Positions 35,936 through 46,510 of a stretch of 64,000 nucleotides of DNA are shown in pieces; the first letter of the stretch is position 1, and the number at the start of each line of letters is the position of its first letter. Position numbers and translations under genes: made by a program. This stretch comes from Lycorma delicatula (lineage: Eukaryota; Arthropoda; Insecta; Hemiptera; Fulgoridae). The notes under the pieces are model-generated. The model was not told where the DNA came from and made no database searches. It worked only from the letters and a program-made list of their open reading frames with translations. The DNA lies in assembly GCF_047948215.1 (NCBI RefSeq), contig NC_134460.1:16365501-16429500 (forward strand), in the 5' to 3' direction.

Positions 35936-36330
35936 CATATAAAGCAAACATGATCAATTGACTTATGCAAAAAAAAGTCATTTACAAGCACAATGTTGAA
36001 ACCAGAACTGTACAGTTTAATAAAACTACAAAGCCACGGGCTACATTATCTAAAATCGTTACTGTTTTAGCCAAGAAGGGTCACAGAGTATTGAAATTAC
36101 CTCTTCATTCTCTGAAAGTAAATCCGATTAAAAAAAAATTTTGGCAGTTAAGAGTATGTTGTGAAAAAAATGTTAATTTTAAATTAGGTGAGTTACTGCA
36201 TTAATTGAAGAAAGAGCAAATTCATTATTAATGCTAAATAAAAATCGAAGGTACAACCATGTCAAGAAAATAGAAACATCTTGTTTCTGAAAACTAATTG
36301 AAAATGTCATTATTAATGTAAATGATGAAA
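35936..36330 (+). mobile_element. Tail of a second DDE-type transposase
   Basis: Reading frames give STMLKPELYSLIKL-type sequence, KKGHRVLKLPLHSLKVNPIK, CCEKNVNFKLGELL, then in the next frame LIEERANSLLM, YNHVKKIET and LIENVIINVND. They match the C-terminal part of the insect DDE family in which STDMLKPELYELVKLNKP, HGH.VLRLPPYHPDLNPIE and W.K...HVKKIE occur in order. The related relic at 58330-59560 belongs to the same family. It is directly fused to the mariner relic upstream. Confidence 0.65.
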
Positions 36331-37080
36331 AAAAAAACCTGTATAATTTACGTAACTGTGCATTAACAAATATTGAAATTTAATCATCATTTGCAAACTA
36401 AAATCAGTAAAAATTCAGTATTCTTCAATGTGTAATTTACATTTTCCAGTTGAAATGTTCCCATTCTTATTGGATTTTCATTTCTGGGGAATGATAAAGG
36501 ACAAAATTTTCCAGGCAGTAGGATTTAAAGCTAATTTAATTTTTCTAAATACTAACTATGAGAACCCAATAAGCCATAGGAAAGAAATGCAAACGATTAA
36601 ATTATCAGCACACCTACACACTAAATGTAAATTGTTTTTTACCATGCCAGAAAGTCAGCCCTCTTGGTCCTGAATGTCTACACATTAACATAGATCTTAT
36701 TGAGGGATGAGAAATCCAGCAATATCTTTTAACAGTCTTAGACTAATAAAAACTGATCTATTCTAGGTTAAAAGCTTTAAATTACTGCCACCGGTTCAAA
36801 ATTTATTTTCACAATGCATCTAAGAACTGAAAATATCTCAGTTTAAAAGACTAGTATATTCTTTAAGTTCGCAGATGAGATTGTCTTAAATGACTCTTAT
36901 CAAAACTCCTATTTCCACCTTGCCTATAAATACACCTACCAACTGGATAAAGTTAAGTTAAATGATTTCTTGCATCAATTTTGAAGTTATTCAGACAAAA
37001 CAACTCTGTCTTTGAAGGATTCTAAAAATGAAATCTTTCATGTCATGCAAACAGATTTAATATATAAAATGTTTTTTTTT
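36331..37080. other. Unclassified repeat-like DNA
   Basis: LDFHFWGMIKDKIF at about 36474-36515 looks like the LDFFLWG.IK segment of mariner transposase, but nothing around it agrees, so it may be an isolated scrap. The remainder has no recognised motif. Confidence 0.3.
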
Positions 37081-39699
37081 TTTTAGCACAACTATGAGTA
37101 GTTTAATAGTATAGTTTTATACTGAAGGCAACTTCATTAAGGTGATCTCCTATCCAAGAGCTAACAAATGCAACCATTTTCACATAGAACAGTAAGAATA
37201 GCAGGTCATTCAAATGGTTAGTACAGTGTACCTTCATGATACCATTCATTCCCTTTTCATCTGTCAAATGCTCTAGTACATTCTTAATAGGATTTACATT
37301 TGATACAGCTATTTTAAAAAACCACTACCTGCACAATGTTGTGAAAACAGGCCTAGTAAACCATACTCATCACATGAACAATGTCATACATAGCAAATCA
37401 GCCTACCGTGAAATAAATAATATATTTTACCTCTTTTAGCTTCACATCTTTACTTCCTGAATGAGAAATTAACTAGTTTTCTTATGTTTAGTGAATAAAA
37501 AATATTAAAACCATGTTTCAAAGCTTTTTTCAGGTTGACTACTGTTTCAGAGAACCAGCATGGCAGTTTCCCTAGAATTACCACCTGATCTACATTTACA
37601 CCAAAATAACGATCTTGAAATTCCTAAGGTTCATCAGAACTCTTAACTGTTCTTACTGTGATCTTGATCTACAGCTTCAATCTGTTGTGAAAAAACTGAA
37701 TTACCATATTTGTAAAATATTTGTGAATCCGGTGATAACAGAAATAAAAAAAAATTTTTTAATTTATTTTTATAGCTATTGTGTACTGAGAGTACAGAAT
37801 TATCCCAGTAGTTAATATATTAATCCAAATTTTAATAATAGTTAATAACCTACTAATTGTTGAAAATGTATACTTTTTAAAACAGTATGTTATATACGTA
37901 AATAGAATGTAAAATAGCAAAACAACAGTATACTTATTTTGTAGACAAAGCAATAGAAAACCAAATTTAGCTGCTAAATATTGAAACTGTGTTCACTCTT
38001 TTATTTTGTTTGCATTTCTCTGATGAAATCATAAATGTAAATATGCGATTAATTATTAAACAAAAAATGTTCTGTATTTTTAAGTACCATACAGTTTTAT
38101 AAAAACAAAATTAAAATTTGTAAATATACATTTTATTGAAAATAGAACTTGTGTTATCATTTTTTATATATTAATATAATGTCACTGTTTATGTTTGTAA
38201 TATTATTTTTTAATGATTTTTATTTATGGAGATAAATAATGCTTATTCAGATGTCCACTAGGAGCACTATGTAAGAAAAAAAATACAGTAATATATTAAT
38301 GGTGAAATACACATTATATATATTACTATTTAATATTATAGCCTAAATTTATATTGTTCATAAAAATTAAATTTATTGCCTTAACTCGCCATAATTAAAA
38401 ATGTCATATAAAAAAAAATATTACTTATTTACAATACCAGCAGCACCTCTAATTTTTTGTGTGAAACAAATTTATTAATAAAACTACAGCATTATCCCAC
38501 ATTCGATTGTTATACTTTTGAACTGGATCCTTGGTAAGAGATCTTTACCTTTATTTGCTGGAGCAACAGTTTATACAAAATAGCATGAAGTTGCTGTTTA
38601 CTTATATGGATATCAAATTGACAAGATCACTTGATCCTGTCCACATACTATATTTTTTTTTTTAACAAATTTAGAATTAATTGTGAACAAAAAATTACTC
38701 ACTTCTATAATAAACTAAGTATCCACTAGTTTGAAGACATTTGGCAAGTCACTTAAATGTAACAAGTAATTAAAATCCCTCATCTTGTACAAGAATATGC
38801 AGTTTTATTTAACTATAATTGAACTTTAAAATAGTTTTATCATAGCAGTTTTATTTTTTAAACAAATTAATTAATGATTTGCTAATATGATCTTAGTACA
38901 CCAGGTTTGTTTAGTAGGATTGATGTTAGAAACGTAACTCATCTACTTTTTACAGATTAATGACATTTATTTTTTATGGCTTTATCTTTCTAACAAATTA
39001 AACAGCAAAGTTTTTGACAATACAAACTAAAATTAAAACAATTATAAGATTCAGTTATGGTAAAAACTGACTAATTATTGTTCTTACTTAGATTTCAGTA
39101 ACTATAATCTGGTTATTTTTATTGGTGCCACCAATTTATTTTTTATTTTAAAAATTGAATTGCAGTAAACTCTTTATGTTTAATTAACAGATAAATTCTC
39201 CAACAGTTTAATTTAATTTAATTTCAAAGTGATCCTTTTAAACTACATATGTTTACAGTTGTAATTTTTTTGTAAATTACAATTTTAAACAGGATAGTGG
39301 ATGAGAGATTATTCGCATTATTCATTAAAAAGAGTGAAACAAGTGAAGGGCTACATCAAATTAAATTAATTTAAGTAAATCAATAATGATGTTAGCATTT
39401 GTCTGATTAAGAAAATTATATAAATAGAATTGCTCTTACTTCAAATAACTTATTCAAAATAGTAGGATCAAAACTGAAATCTATAAAAGAATGTAGAAGT
39501 TAATATACATAAAATTATAGGTGTAGCAACTATTGTAAATACGAACTAAAAATATTATCATAGAAAAATTTTAAACAGCTATTTTAGATGATATTTTAAA
39601 ATAATAGAATTCTGGATTAATTTATTTTTATTATGCTTGAGAAGGATACAGTGGCAAACTAATTGTACTGATTCCAAAAAGAAACAAACTCATTATAAT
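37081..39699. other. AT-rich DNA, no gene recognised
   Basis: A somewhat GC-richer part at 37120-37640 could be an old repeat but has no motif I know. The rest is low-complexity AT-rich sequence. Confidence 0.4.
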
Positions 39700-39975
39700 A
39701 AGTATCCCAAATGTAAGTGTGATTTTATTTTCAGAGATAGGCTCATTTCAAAGCACATCTGACTACATTGAGATACAGATTTTTATTTATGAGGAGCAAA
39801 GAAAGGATCTGTTTAAAAGAATAATCCTCACACCCTGGATAAACTGAAAAATAGCATCACTGAATTTGTTAAATATAATTGATCCTTTGGTCCATAAGCA
39901 TGTATTTTCAAACATGTTGAAATGTGTTCAGGAGAGCATAGAGGAAAATGGTGGCCATATTCAGATTCTTTGTAA
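39700..39975 (+). mobile_element. Mariner-like transposase C-terminal relic
   Basis: One frame gives PHTLDKLKNSITEFVKYN, another HVFSNMLKCVQESIEENGGH followed by IQILCK and a stop. These are the NPHTLDELK.NI and V..NM..R...CI...GGHFQ..L motifs of mariner C termini. Upstream, acatctgactacattgag is a mutated SPDLTPLD segment, so the last catalytic Asp is lost. Confidence 0.65.
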
Positions 39976-41997
39976 ATAAAAATTCACTGTTGTTAGTATT
40001 ATTCCTGTTTCTATTATTATTACTATTATTTGAATACAATTAATTAAATTTTTATAAACACTGGTGTCCAGTTATATAGAGACATCCATTGTATGGTGGG
40101 TATCATAAACCTACAGCAGTAAAAGACAAGTCACTCACTAAAATACCATATTTCATTTCCAAAAATAATTACCACCGCATGTTAGGCTTCAAAAGGAAAA
40201 TCAGTGAAGTGATTTGTCACTAGCTTTTTTACGAAGGTAATATGTTGCTGCAGCATGTTAAACTTACCAAAATGCAAGTGATATTTAGCCCTTTACTCAT
40301 TTCACCACAAAGGATGATCCACCAGAAAAATGAAAGGTGGATTATATGTAGCTTCCATTCAAAATGTTCTTCCATTCATAAAAAAAAGAATGTGCCAGTA
40401 TAAGAGCATTAGTGAAACAGGTTCAGTTAGATAACTGAAATTATTGGCAAATTATTGAAATTTATTGGCAAATTTTGAAAGGAAGGTTTGAGAGGTTGTG
40501 GATATGAATAAACAGAGCAGAGAGATCATGAGTGAACAACATTTTTGTTTAAAACTTTAACAAAACAGACCCAGTTACATAAAGTGTTTTTAAAAACTTA
40601 CTTCAAAACTTTTTCAGTCAAATTTGTGACCATCCTCACTGATTGGTTCTGATGTTTTCATATTAGAATCAATTATACTGAATCATACTGAATTACACTG
40701 AATACATTAGAATCAGTTTCTACTGGTAGTATATTTTAATTAGACAGATATTGAGAATGTAGTTCTCAATTATTCTCAATTATGAAAAGTACATGCAGTT
40801 TGAATCATGTTTGTTCATTAAGTATATATTGATTTATGCATTTTTTATGTTTATTCTTTTCATAATGTTCAATTGTGTAAAGATTATATCTTAATAAGGA
40901 TGATTGAAATTAAAAGAAGACATGAAAAAAAAAATGTGTTTTGAGAATAGTCACATAATTTTGTCCCAAGATATTGCGGACACAAAACCAAATGGTTCAG
41001 GATATGTAAAAAATTAAAACAAGAAAGTGTTCTATCCAATGCACTACTCACCATCATGATAAAGGAAATGAATAGACATTTTACAAAAATTATTTTCAAA
41101 TGATATGAAGGAAAAGAATAAAATGTACAGATTAGTCAGAATACTTGGAAAGAGGTTATGAGCAAGCATAAGCCAAAATTGATTTTATCATCAGACAAAT
41201 GATGATATTTCATACAGTAATATATATTTGTAATGAAATTTCATAGTTAGATTCCCAATCTTGAAATAAACAAATTTTAATATACTTTTTTTAACCTAAA
41301 ACAACATGTGAAGTGTTGTAAATGTCTATTTTATTTCATTTTTATTTTATAATAGTCAAGTAAAAGATGTTTAAAATTCTAAGATCAAATTTTTTGTCAC
41401 AACTTATAAGAATTGGTCTTATAAACTTATATTCAAAATCATACTGTTCTACTTTCATGAGATGCTTAAATCTTGGCTCATTCATTTCTCATAAACTTCC
41501 AAAACTTAATCTAAGATCTATTGTAACAGATACACTGAACTTTTTGTGACAGAGCAATACTAAATCTTTTTTTGTTTTTATTGTAATATTCAACAATAAA
41601 AAATATACTTAATTTCTTTCTATTGTATATTTACTTCCATAAAAAAATCTAGTTGCTAATATCATGACCTAGACAACTTCAACAGAATTTTTCTTTTTGA
41701 TAAAACATAAATTTAACTTTTATAAGTGATATCATTCTAGGGTAAAGTGCATTGATGGTGTTTTGTGAAAAAATGATGAAATTCTGTTTTCTAAACTGTT
41801 TACCAGTTTTAGTTCTTTCACTTATTTTGTATTTGTTTATTTTTTGTTATTGTTTTGCGGAAGATTGAAAACTGCCCTCAGTCAGATTTTTTTTATTTTA
41901 AACAACATTTGTTTACTTATTCCACATAATTTTCTAACTTTTCAAACATTAATCTAATGATTATAGATTATCTTGATTAGTTTAATCTAGATGATTA
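39976..41997. other. AT-rich DNA with one weak repeat
   Basis: The stretch 40270-40330 (aaaatgcaagtgatatttag then ccct ... ttcaccacaaagg) resembles 42855-42920 (aaaatgcaggcattatttag ... gttcaccacaaag), suggesting scraps of one old repeat family. Nothing else recognised. Confidence 0.35.
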
Positions 41998-42065
41998 TAG
42001 GAGTGATATCTCTAAAGTAAAGACCGCTGGAAAATGTCTCTCCTTAAGATTGTCCTTAAGGATGT
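41998..42065 (+). mobile_element. Mariner-like terminal fragment, copy A
   Basis: gatatctctaaagtaaagac at about 42005 is repeated in copy B at 42356 in the same orientation, followed in both by a similar ...tctctccttaag... segment. Only the terminal ~65 bases are present. Confidence 0.6.
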
Positions 42066-42344
42066 CTGGATCAGTTGGAAGACCCTTCTAACAAACTGAA
42101 ACTTCTATAAATCACTAAGCATTAGGGAAAAGCCCAGGAGTGAAGCATTAATTTATCAAAAGAGTGAAAGGTAAGATAATAGTAACATGTATTGTTTTTT
42201 GTTTTTTTTTTCAATTACAAGGAAAGATTGTAAATAATTGGTGATTTTAAATAAGAGAGATTTGTAACACCTTTAAGTACCTCACTTAGTTCATCCTACA
42301 TATTCAGTGTTGCCTCTTAATGTATTCAGCTGTTGATAAAATAT

Positions 42345-42700
42345 TATTACGAGGGATATCTCTAAAGTAAAGACCGATGGGAATGGGCAATTTCTCTCCT
42401 TAAGGTTGGCGAACCTGTGTCATTCATGGCACGCTAGTAATGTACATACTGCAATGTTGTCTGTAAGTTGTCGCATTGTAGTACCTTTGATTACATGTGA
42501 GTTTTTACGTTATAAAATAAGTTGTAAAATCAATGTTGCTACTGACTGAAATACGTGGAGTCACACATTTTTTAAACCATCAAAACATTAAGCCGGCTGA
42601 AATTCATAGGCAGTTGATTGCTGTGTACAATGGTATGGTACTGTAATGAATGAAAGAAACGAAAGAACCTGTAAGTTGAGTTTGAAATGAATATATATCA
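42345..42700 (+). mobile_element. Mariner-like 5' end with start of transposase, copy B
   Basis: A terminal-repeat-like acgagggatatctctaaagt is followed by an untranslated leader and then EIRGVTHFLNHQNIKPAEIH and RQLIAVYNG, the start of a mariner helix-turn-helix region (FL...G..P.EIHR.L..VYG). It breaks off after ~50 codons. Confidence 0.65.
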
Positions 42701-44059
42701 ATAATTTGAATAGGTGTATTAAGATATATATATAAAACCATAATGGTTGTAGGAAACCTGACATAAGTCACAAGTCACTTAAAAAAATTACTTGGTCATT
42801 CCCAAGAATAACAAACATCTCACACCAAACTAGGCAACAGAAGTTTTTCTCATAAAATGCAGGCATTATTTAGCCCTACAAGTAACACCTTTATTGTGTT
42901 CACCACAAAGACTGGCAGTAAAGTGATTACTCTTTGAGAAAGCAACTCTGGCAGATATCTCTTGTGTTTTAAAAATGCAATAAAAACTGAGACAAATAAT
43001 TACAAGCAATCAATTATTGTACCACCCACTGCTGTGAAACTGTCCTTTATATTAATTTGAGATATAAAACATTAGTAATGACAACTGAACTAAATTTTAT
43101 AATAAAATGTTTTCAGTCATCTTGGTGACAACTTCACTAAAAATGGTAATTGTTCAAAAACATATTATACAGTTTGTGGTTTGGTGTGTCACTTTATTAC
43201 AACAAGTATTCCATGTCAGGCTTACATTAGTGAACCAAAAATACAGTTGCATATATATGGCACATATCAGGTACAATGGGCCAAAACATGAAGTGAAAAA
43301 CTTGCCAATTCAAAATATGAGAATGAATAAGCAAGCATTGTATATAAATATGTCATGTCCACTTATGGAGCAGGAACTATGTTTCTGAGATTACATAACA
43401 GTTTCCAGTTTTAGGGTCAACATCATAAAAAACTGTACTCCTAATAAAACTTATCATCATGAAAACCAATCCCTGGATTGAAATGGATCATGTAGTGATC
43501 AATTCACCACTAGAAATTATAAATTCAGACCAACAAACAGAGGTATGAGAAAGAAAGAAATAACTAAATAGGTTAAAAGAATGAGAGGTCGCTGAAACGT
43601 AATCCACACTCGCTCATAACTCTCAAAAGTAAAGAAATAGCCAAATAAAATAAATAAGGAAAATAGTACAAAAAAAAATACTACAAAAACCTTAATTTAT
43701 TTTTCCTCATATCACCAATTACAGCTACAAATTGGTCGATGACTTTTGGATAGTCAGTATAAGCCACGATGCGACACCCACTTAGCAACCTTAACTGCAG
43801 AAGTGAATCAAATTCCACCACTCACAATAAGGGACGCAGCACACTGTCCGGTTTGATAAAATGGTTGCTAAAATGCATCCTTTCATCGACTATTTTTTGT
43901 GTTCGCGACATCGATACGCCGACTCGCCCCCTCACCATCAAACGGCCTTTGAGAACCATCATAGAGGGGTTCTCTGAGCTAAACGATGTCTTATATTGAT
44001 GACCCTTTAAACAACATAGAATGCTGCAATAAGGAGGATAAAAATCCTCCTCTATGAAT
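42701..44059. other. Repeat-like DNA before the RTE-like element
   Basis: It contains the weak repeat at 42855-42920. From about 43690 the sequence is GC-richer (gttcgcgacatcgatacgcc) and may be the distal 5' UTR of the following retrotransposon. A hairpin with 8-bp arms and an AAAA loop is at 44032-44051. Confidence 0.4.
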
Positions 44060-44349
44060 CATGAGACCTTGCCGTTGGTGAGGGGGGGGCTTGAGTGCTC
44101 AGGTATACAGAGTAGCTGGACTGAAGGTGCAACCATATCGGAGAGGTATCTGTTGAGAGCCAGACTAAGGAATGATTCCTGAAAGAGGGCAGCAGCTCTT
44201 TCAGTAGTTGTTAGGGGCGTGAGTCACAATGATTTAAACGGCCATATCAACATCACTCAGTCCTCTGAGTACTGCCCAGCTGAAAGCAATGGAAAACTAC
44301 AGCTGCTTTTTTTCCAAGAAAATGTGGCTCTCTGCATTTTCATGTAGCA

Positions 44350-44865
44350 ATGATGGAGGCGCCTTCCTTGGTAAAATATTCCGGAGGTAAACTAGTCCCC
44401 CGTTCGGATTTCTGGTTGGGGACTACTAAGGAAGGGGTCACCAGAAAATTAAAAAATAACATTCTACGAGTCGGAGCGTGGAATGTTAGAAGTTTAAAAA
44501 AGGTTGGTAGGCTAGAAAATTTAAAAAGGGAAATGGATAGGATAAATGTGGATGTAGTAGGAATTAGTGAGGTTCGGTGAGAAGAGGAAGGCGACTTTTG
44601 GTCAGGTGATTTTAGAATAATTAACTCAGCTTCAAATAATGGGCAGGCAGGAGTAAGTTTCATAATGAACAAGAAGATAGGGAAGAGAGTAGAGTATTTC
44701 AAAATGCATAGCGATAGAATCATTTTAATAAGGATAAAATCAAAACCTAAACCGACAATGATTGTTAACGTCTATATGCCTACAAGCGGCCATGATGATG
44801 ATGAGGTAAAGTGTGTATACGAAGAGATTGATGAAGCAATTAAACACGTAAAAGGGGAAGCTTGA
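44350..44865 (+). pseudogene. RTE-like endonuclease domain, broken
   Basis: The frame from ATG 44350 gives SLVKYSGGKLVPRSDFWLG, then LRVGAWNVRSL and LENLKREMDRINVDVVGISE with the catalytic Glu, and then TGA at 44578-44580 where the family has Trp (SEVRW). It resumes in the same frame, with VSFIMNKKIGKRVEYF and TMIVNVYMPTSGHDDDE, and stops at 44863. The GDWN and DHxL segments with the remaining catalytic Asp and His residues are absent: the next sequence (44870-45040) already belongs to the linker. This domain could not cut DNA. Confidence 0.85.
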
Positions 44866-45044
44866 GGAAGAGGAGGTAAAGAAGATTTTTCAGGAGGACA
44901 TCGCAAGAGGTCTGAGTAAAAAAGATAAGGTAGAAATGTAGAAGAAGAATGGGAGAATGTTAAAAAAGAAATTCTTAAATCAGCAGAAGCAAATTTAGGC
45001 GGAATAAATAGAACTGGTAGAAAACCTTGGGTTTCAGATGATAT

Positions 45045-46510
45045 TTGCAGCTGATGGATGGACGTAAAAAATATAAGAATGCTAGTGATGAAGAAAGTAA
45101 AAGGAATTTCTTAATTGCCGATAGGCAATTAAGAAATGCTATAAACAAGAAGTGCAAACTGGCGAAAGAAGAGTGGATTATAGAAAAGTGTTCAGAAGTG
45201 GAAAGAGAAATGAACATTGGTAAAATAGACGGAGCATACAGGAAAGTTAAGGAAAATTTTTGGGCACATAAATTAAAATCTAATAATGTGTTAAACAAAG
45301 ATGGTACATTAATATATAATACGAAAGGTAAAGTCGATAGATGGGTTGAATATATTGAAGAGTTATACGGAGGAAATGAATTAGAAAATGGTGTTATAGA
45401 GGAAGAAGAGGAAGTTGAGGAGGATGAAATGGGAGAAACAATTCTGAGATCTGAATTTAAGAGAGCATTAAAAGATTTAAATGGCAGAAAGGCTCCTGGA
45501 ATAGACGGAATACCTGCGCCGTGCAGGTGAGGAAGCGATTGATAGATAATACAAACTCGTGTGTAATATTTATGAAAAAGGGGAATTTCCGCCAGACTTA
45601 AAAAAAAGTGTTATAGTAGTGATACCAAAGAAAGCAGGGGTGGTAAAATGTGAAGAATACAGAACAATTAGTTTAACTAGTCGTGCATCAAAAATCTTAA
45701 CTAGAATTCTATACAGAAGAATTGAGGAGAGAGTGGAGGAAGTGCTAGGAGAAGACCAATTTGGTTTCAGGAAAAGTATAGGGACAAGGGAAGCAATTTT
45801 AGGCCTCAGATTAATAGTAGAAGGAAGATTAAAGAAAAACAAACCGACATACTTGGCGTTTATAGACCTAGAAAAGGCATTTGATAAAGTAGACTGGAAT
45901 AAAATGTTCAGCATTTTAAAAAAATTAGGGTTCAAATACAGAGATAGAAGAACAATTGCTAACATTTACAGGAACCAAACAGCAACAGTAACAACTGAAG
46001 AACATAAGAAAGAAGCCGTAATAAGAAAGGGAGTCCGACAAGGATGTTCCCTGTCTCCGTTACTTTTTAATCTTTACATGGAACTAGCAGTTAATGATGT
46101 TAAAGAACAATTTAGATTGGGAGTAACAGTACAAAGTGAAAAGATAAGGATGCTACGATTTGATGATGATATAGTAATTCCAGCCGAGAGTAAAAAGGAT
46201 TTAGAAGAAACAATGAACGGCATAGATGAAGTCCTACGTAAGAACTATCGCATGAAAATAAACAAGAACAAAACAAAAGTAATGAAATGTAGTAGAAATA
46301 ACAAAGATGGACCACTGAATGTGAAAATAGGAGGAGAAAAGATTATGGAGGTAGAAGAATTTTGTTATTTGGGAAGATGGACGAAGCAGGAGCGATATAA
46401 AATGCCGAATAGCACAAGCTAAACGAGCCTTCAGTAAGAAATATAATTTGTTTACATCAAAAATTAATTTAAATGTCAGGAAAAGATTTTTGAAAGTATA
46501 TGTTTGGTAA
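45045..46510 (+). pseudogene. RTE-like reverse transcriptase, frameshifted
   Basis: Frame 45045-45530 gives the linker and KRALKDLNGRKAPGIDGIPA. A frameshift near 45525 moves to 45559-46422, which holds EEYRTISLTSRASKILTRIL, DQFGFRKSIGTREAI, LAFIDLEKAFDKVDW with the first catalytic Asp, IRKGVRQGCSLSPLLFNLYM and MLRFDDDIVI. The last is the YxDD box, with the alanine of the usual FADD replaced by Asp. Then MKINKNKTKVMKCSR and EEFCYLG. A second frameshift near 46385 is followed by KCRIAQAKRAFSKKYN and LFTSKIN in another frame, stopping at about 46510. It lacks the last ~100 residues of the family. Confidence 0.88.

Larger units (their letters stand above)
44060..46510 (+). mobile_element. RTE-like non-LTR retrotransposon, defective
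   Basis: This is the best-preserved mobile element in the window. A GC-richer 5' UTR (gaccttgccgttggtgagg near 44070) leads to an endonuclease frame from 44350, then a linker and reverse transcriptase to about 46510. The order endonuclease, reverse transcriptase and the residues fit the insect family often annotated as craniofacial development protein 2-like plus reverse transcriptase. Defects are a nonsense codon and deletion in the endonuclease, a frameshift at about 45525 and another near 46385. The 3' end is truncated relative to the minus-strand copy at 30828-31855. Confidence 0.85.

Noticed and set aside
44340..44723. 127-aa minus-strand open frame
   Set aside because: Antisense to the RTE-like endonuclease.
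45570..45965. 131-aa minus-strand open frame
   Set aside because: Antisense to the RTE-like reverse transcriptase.
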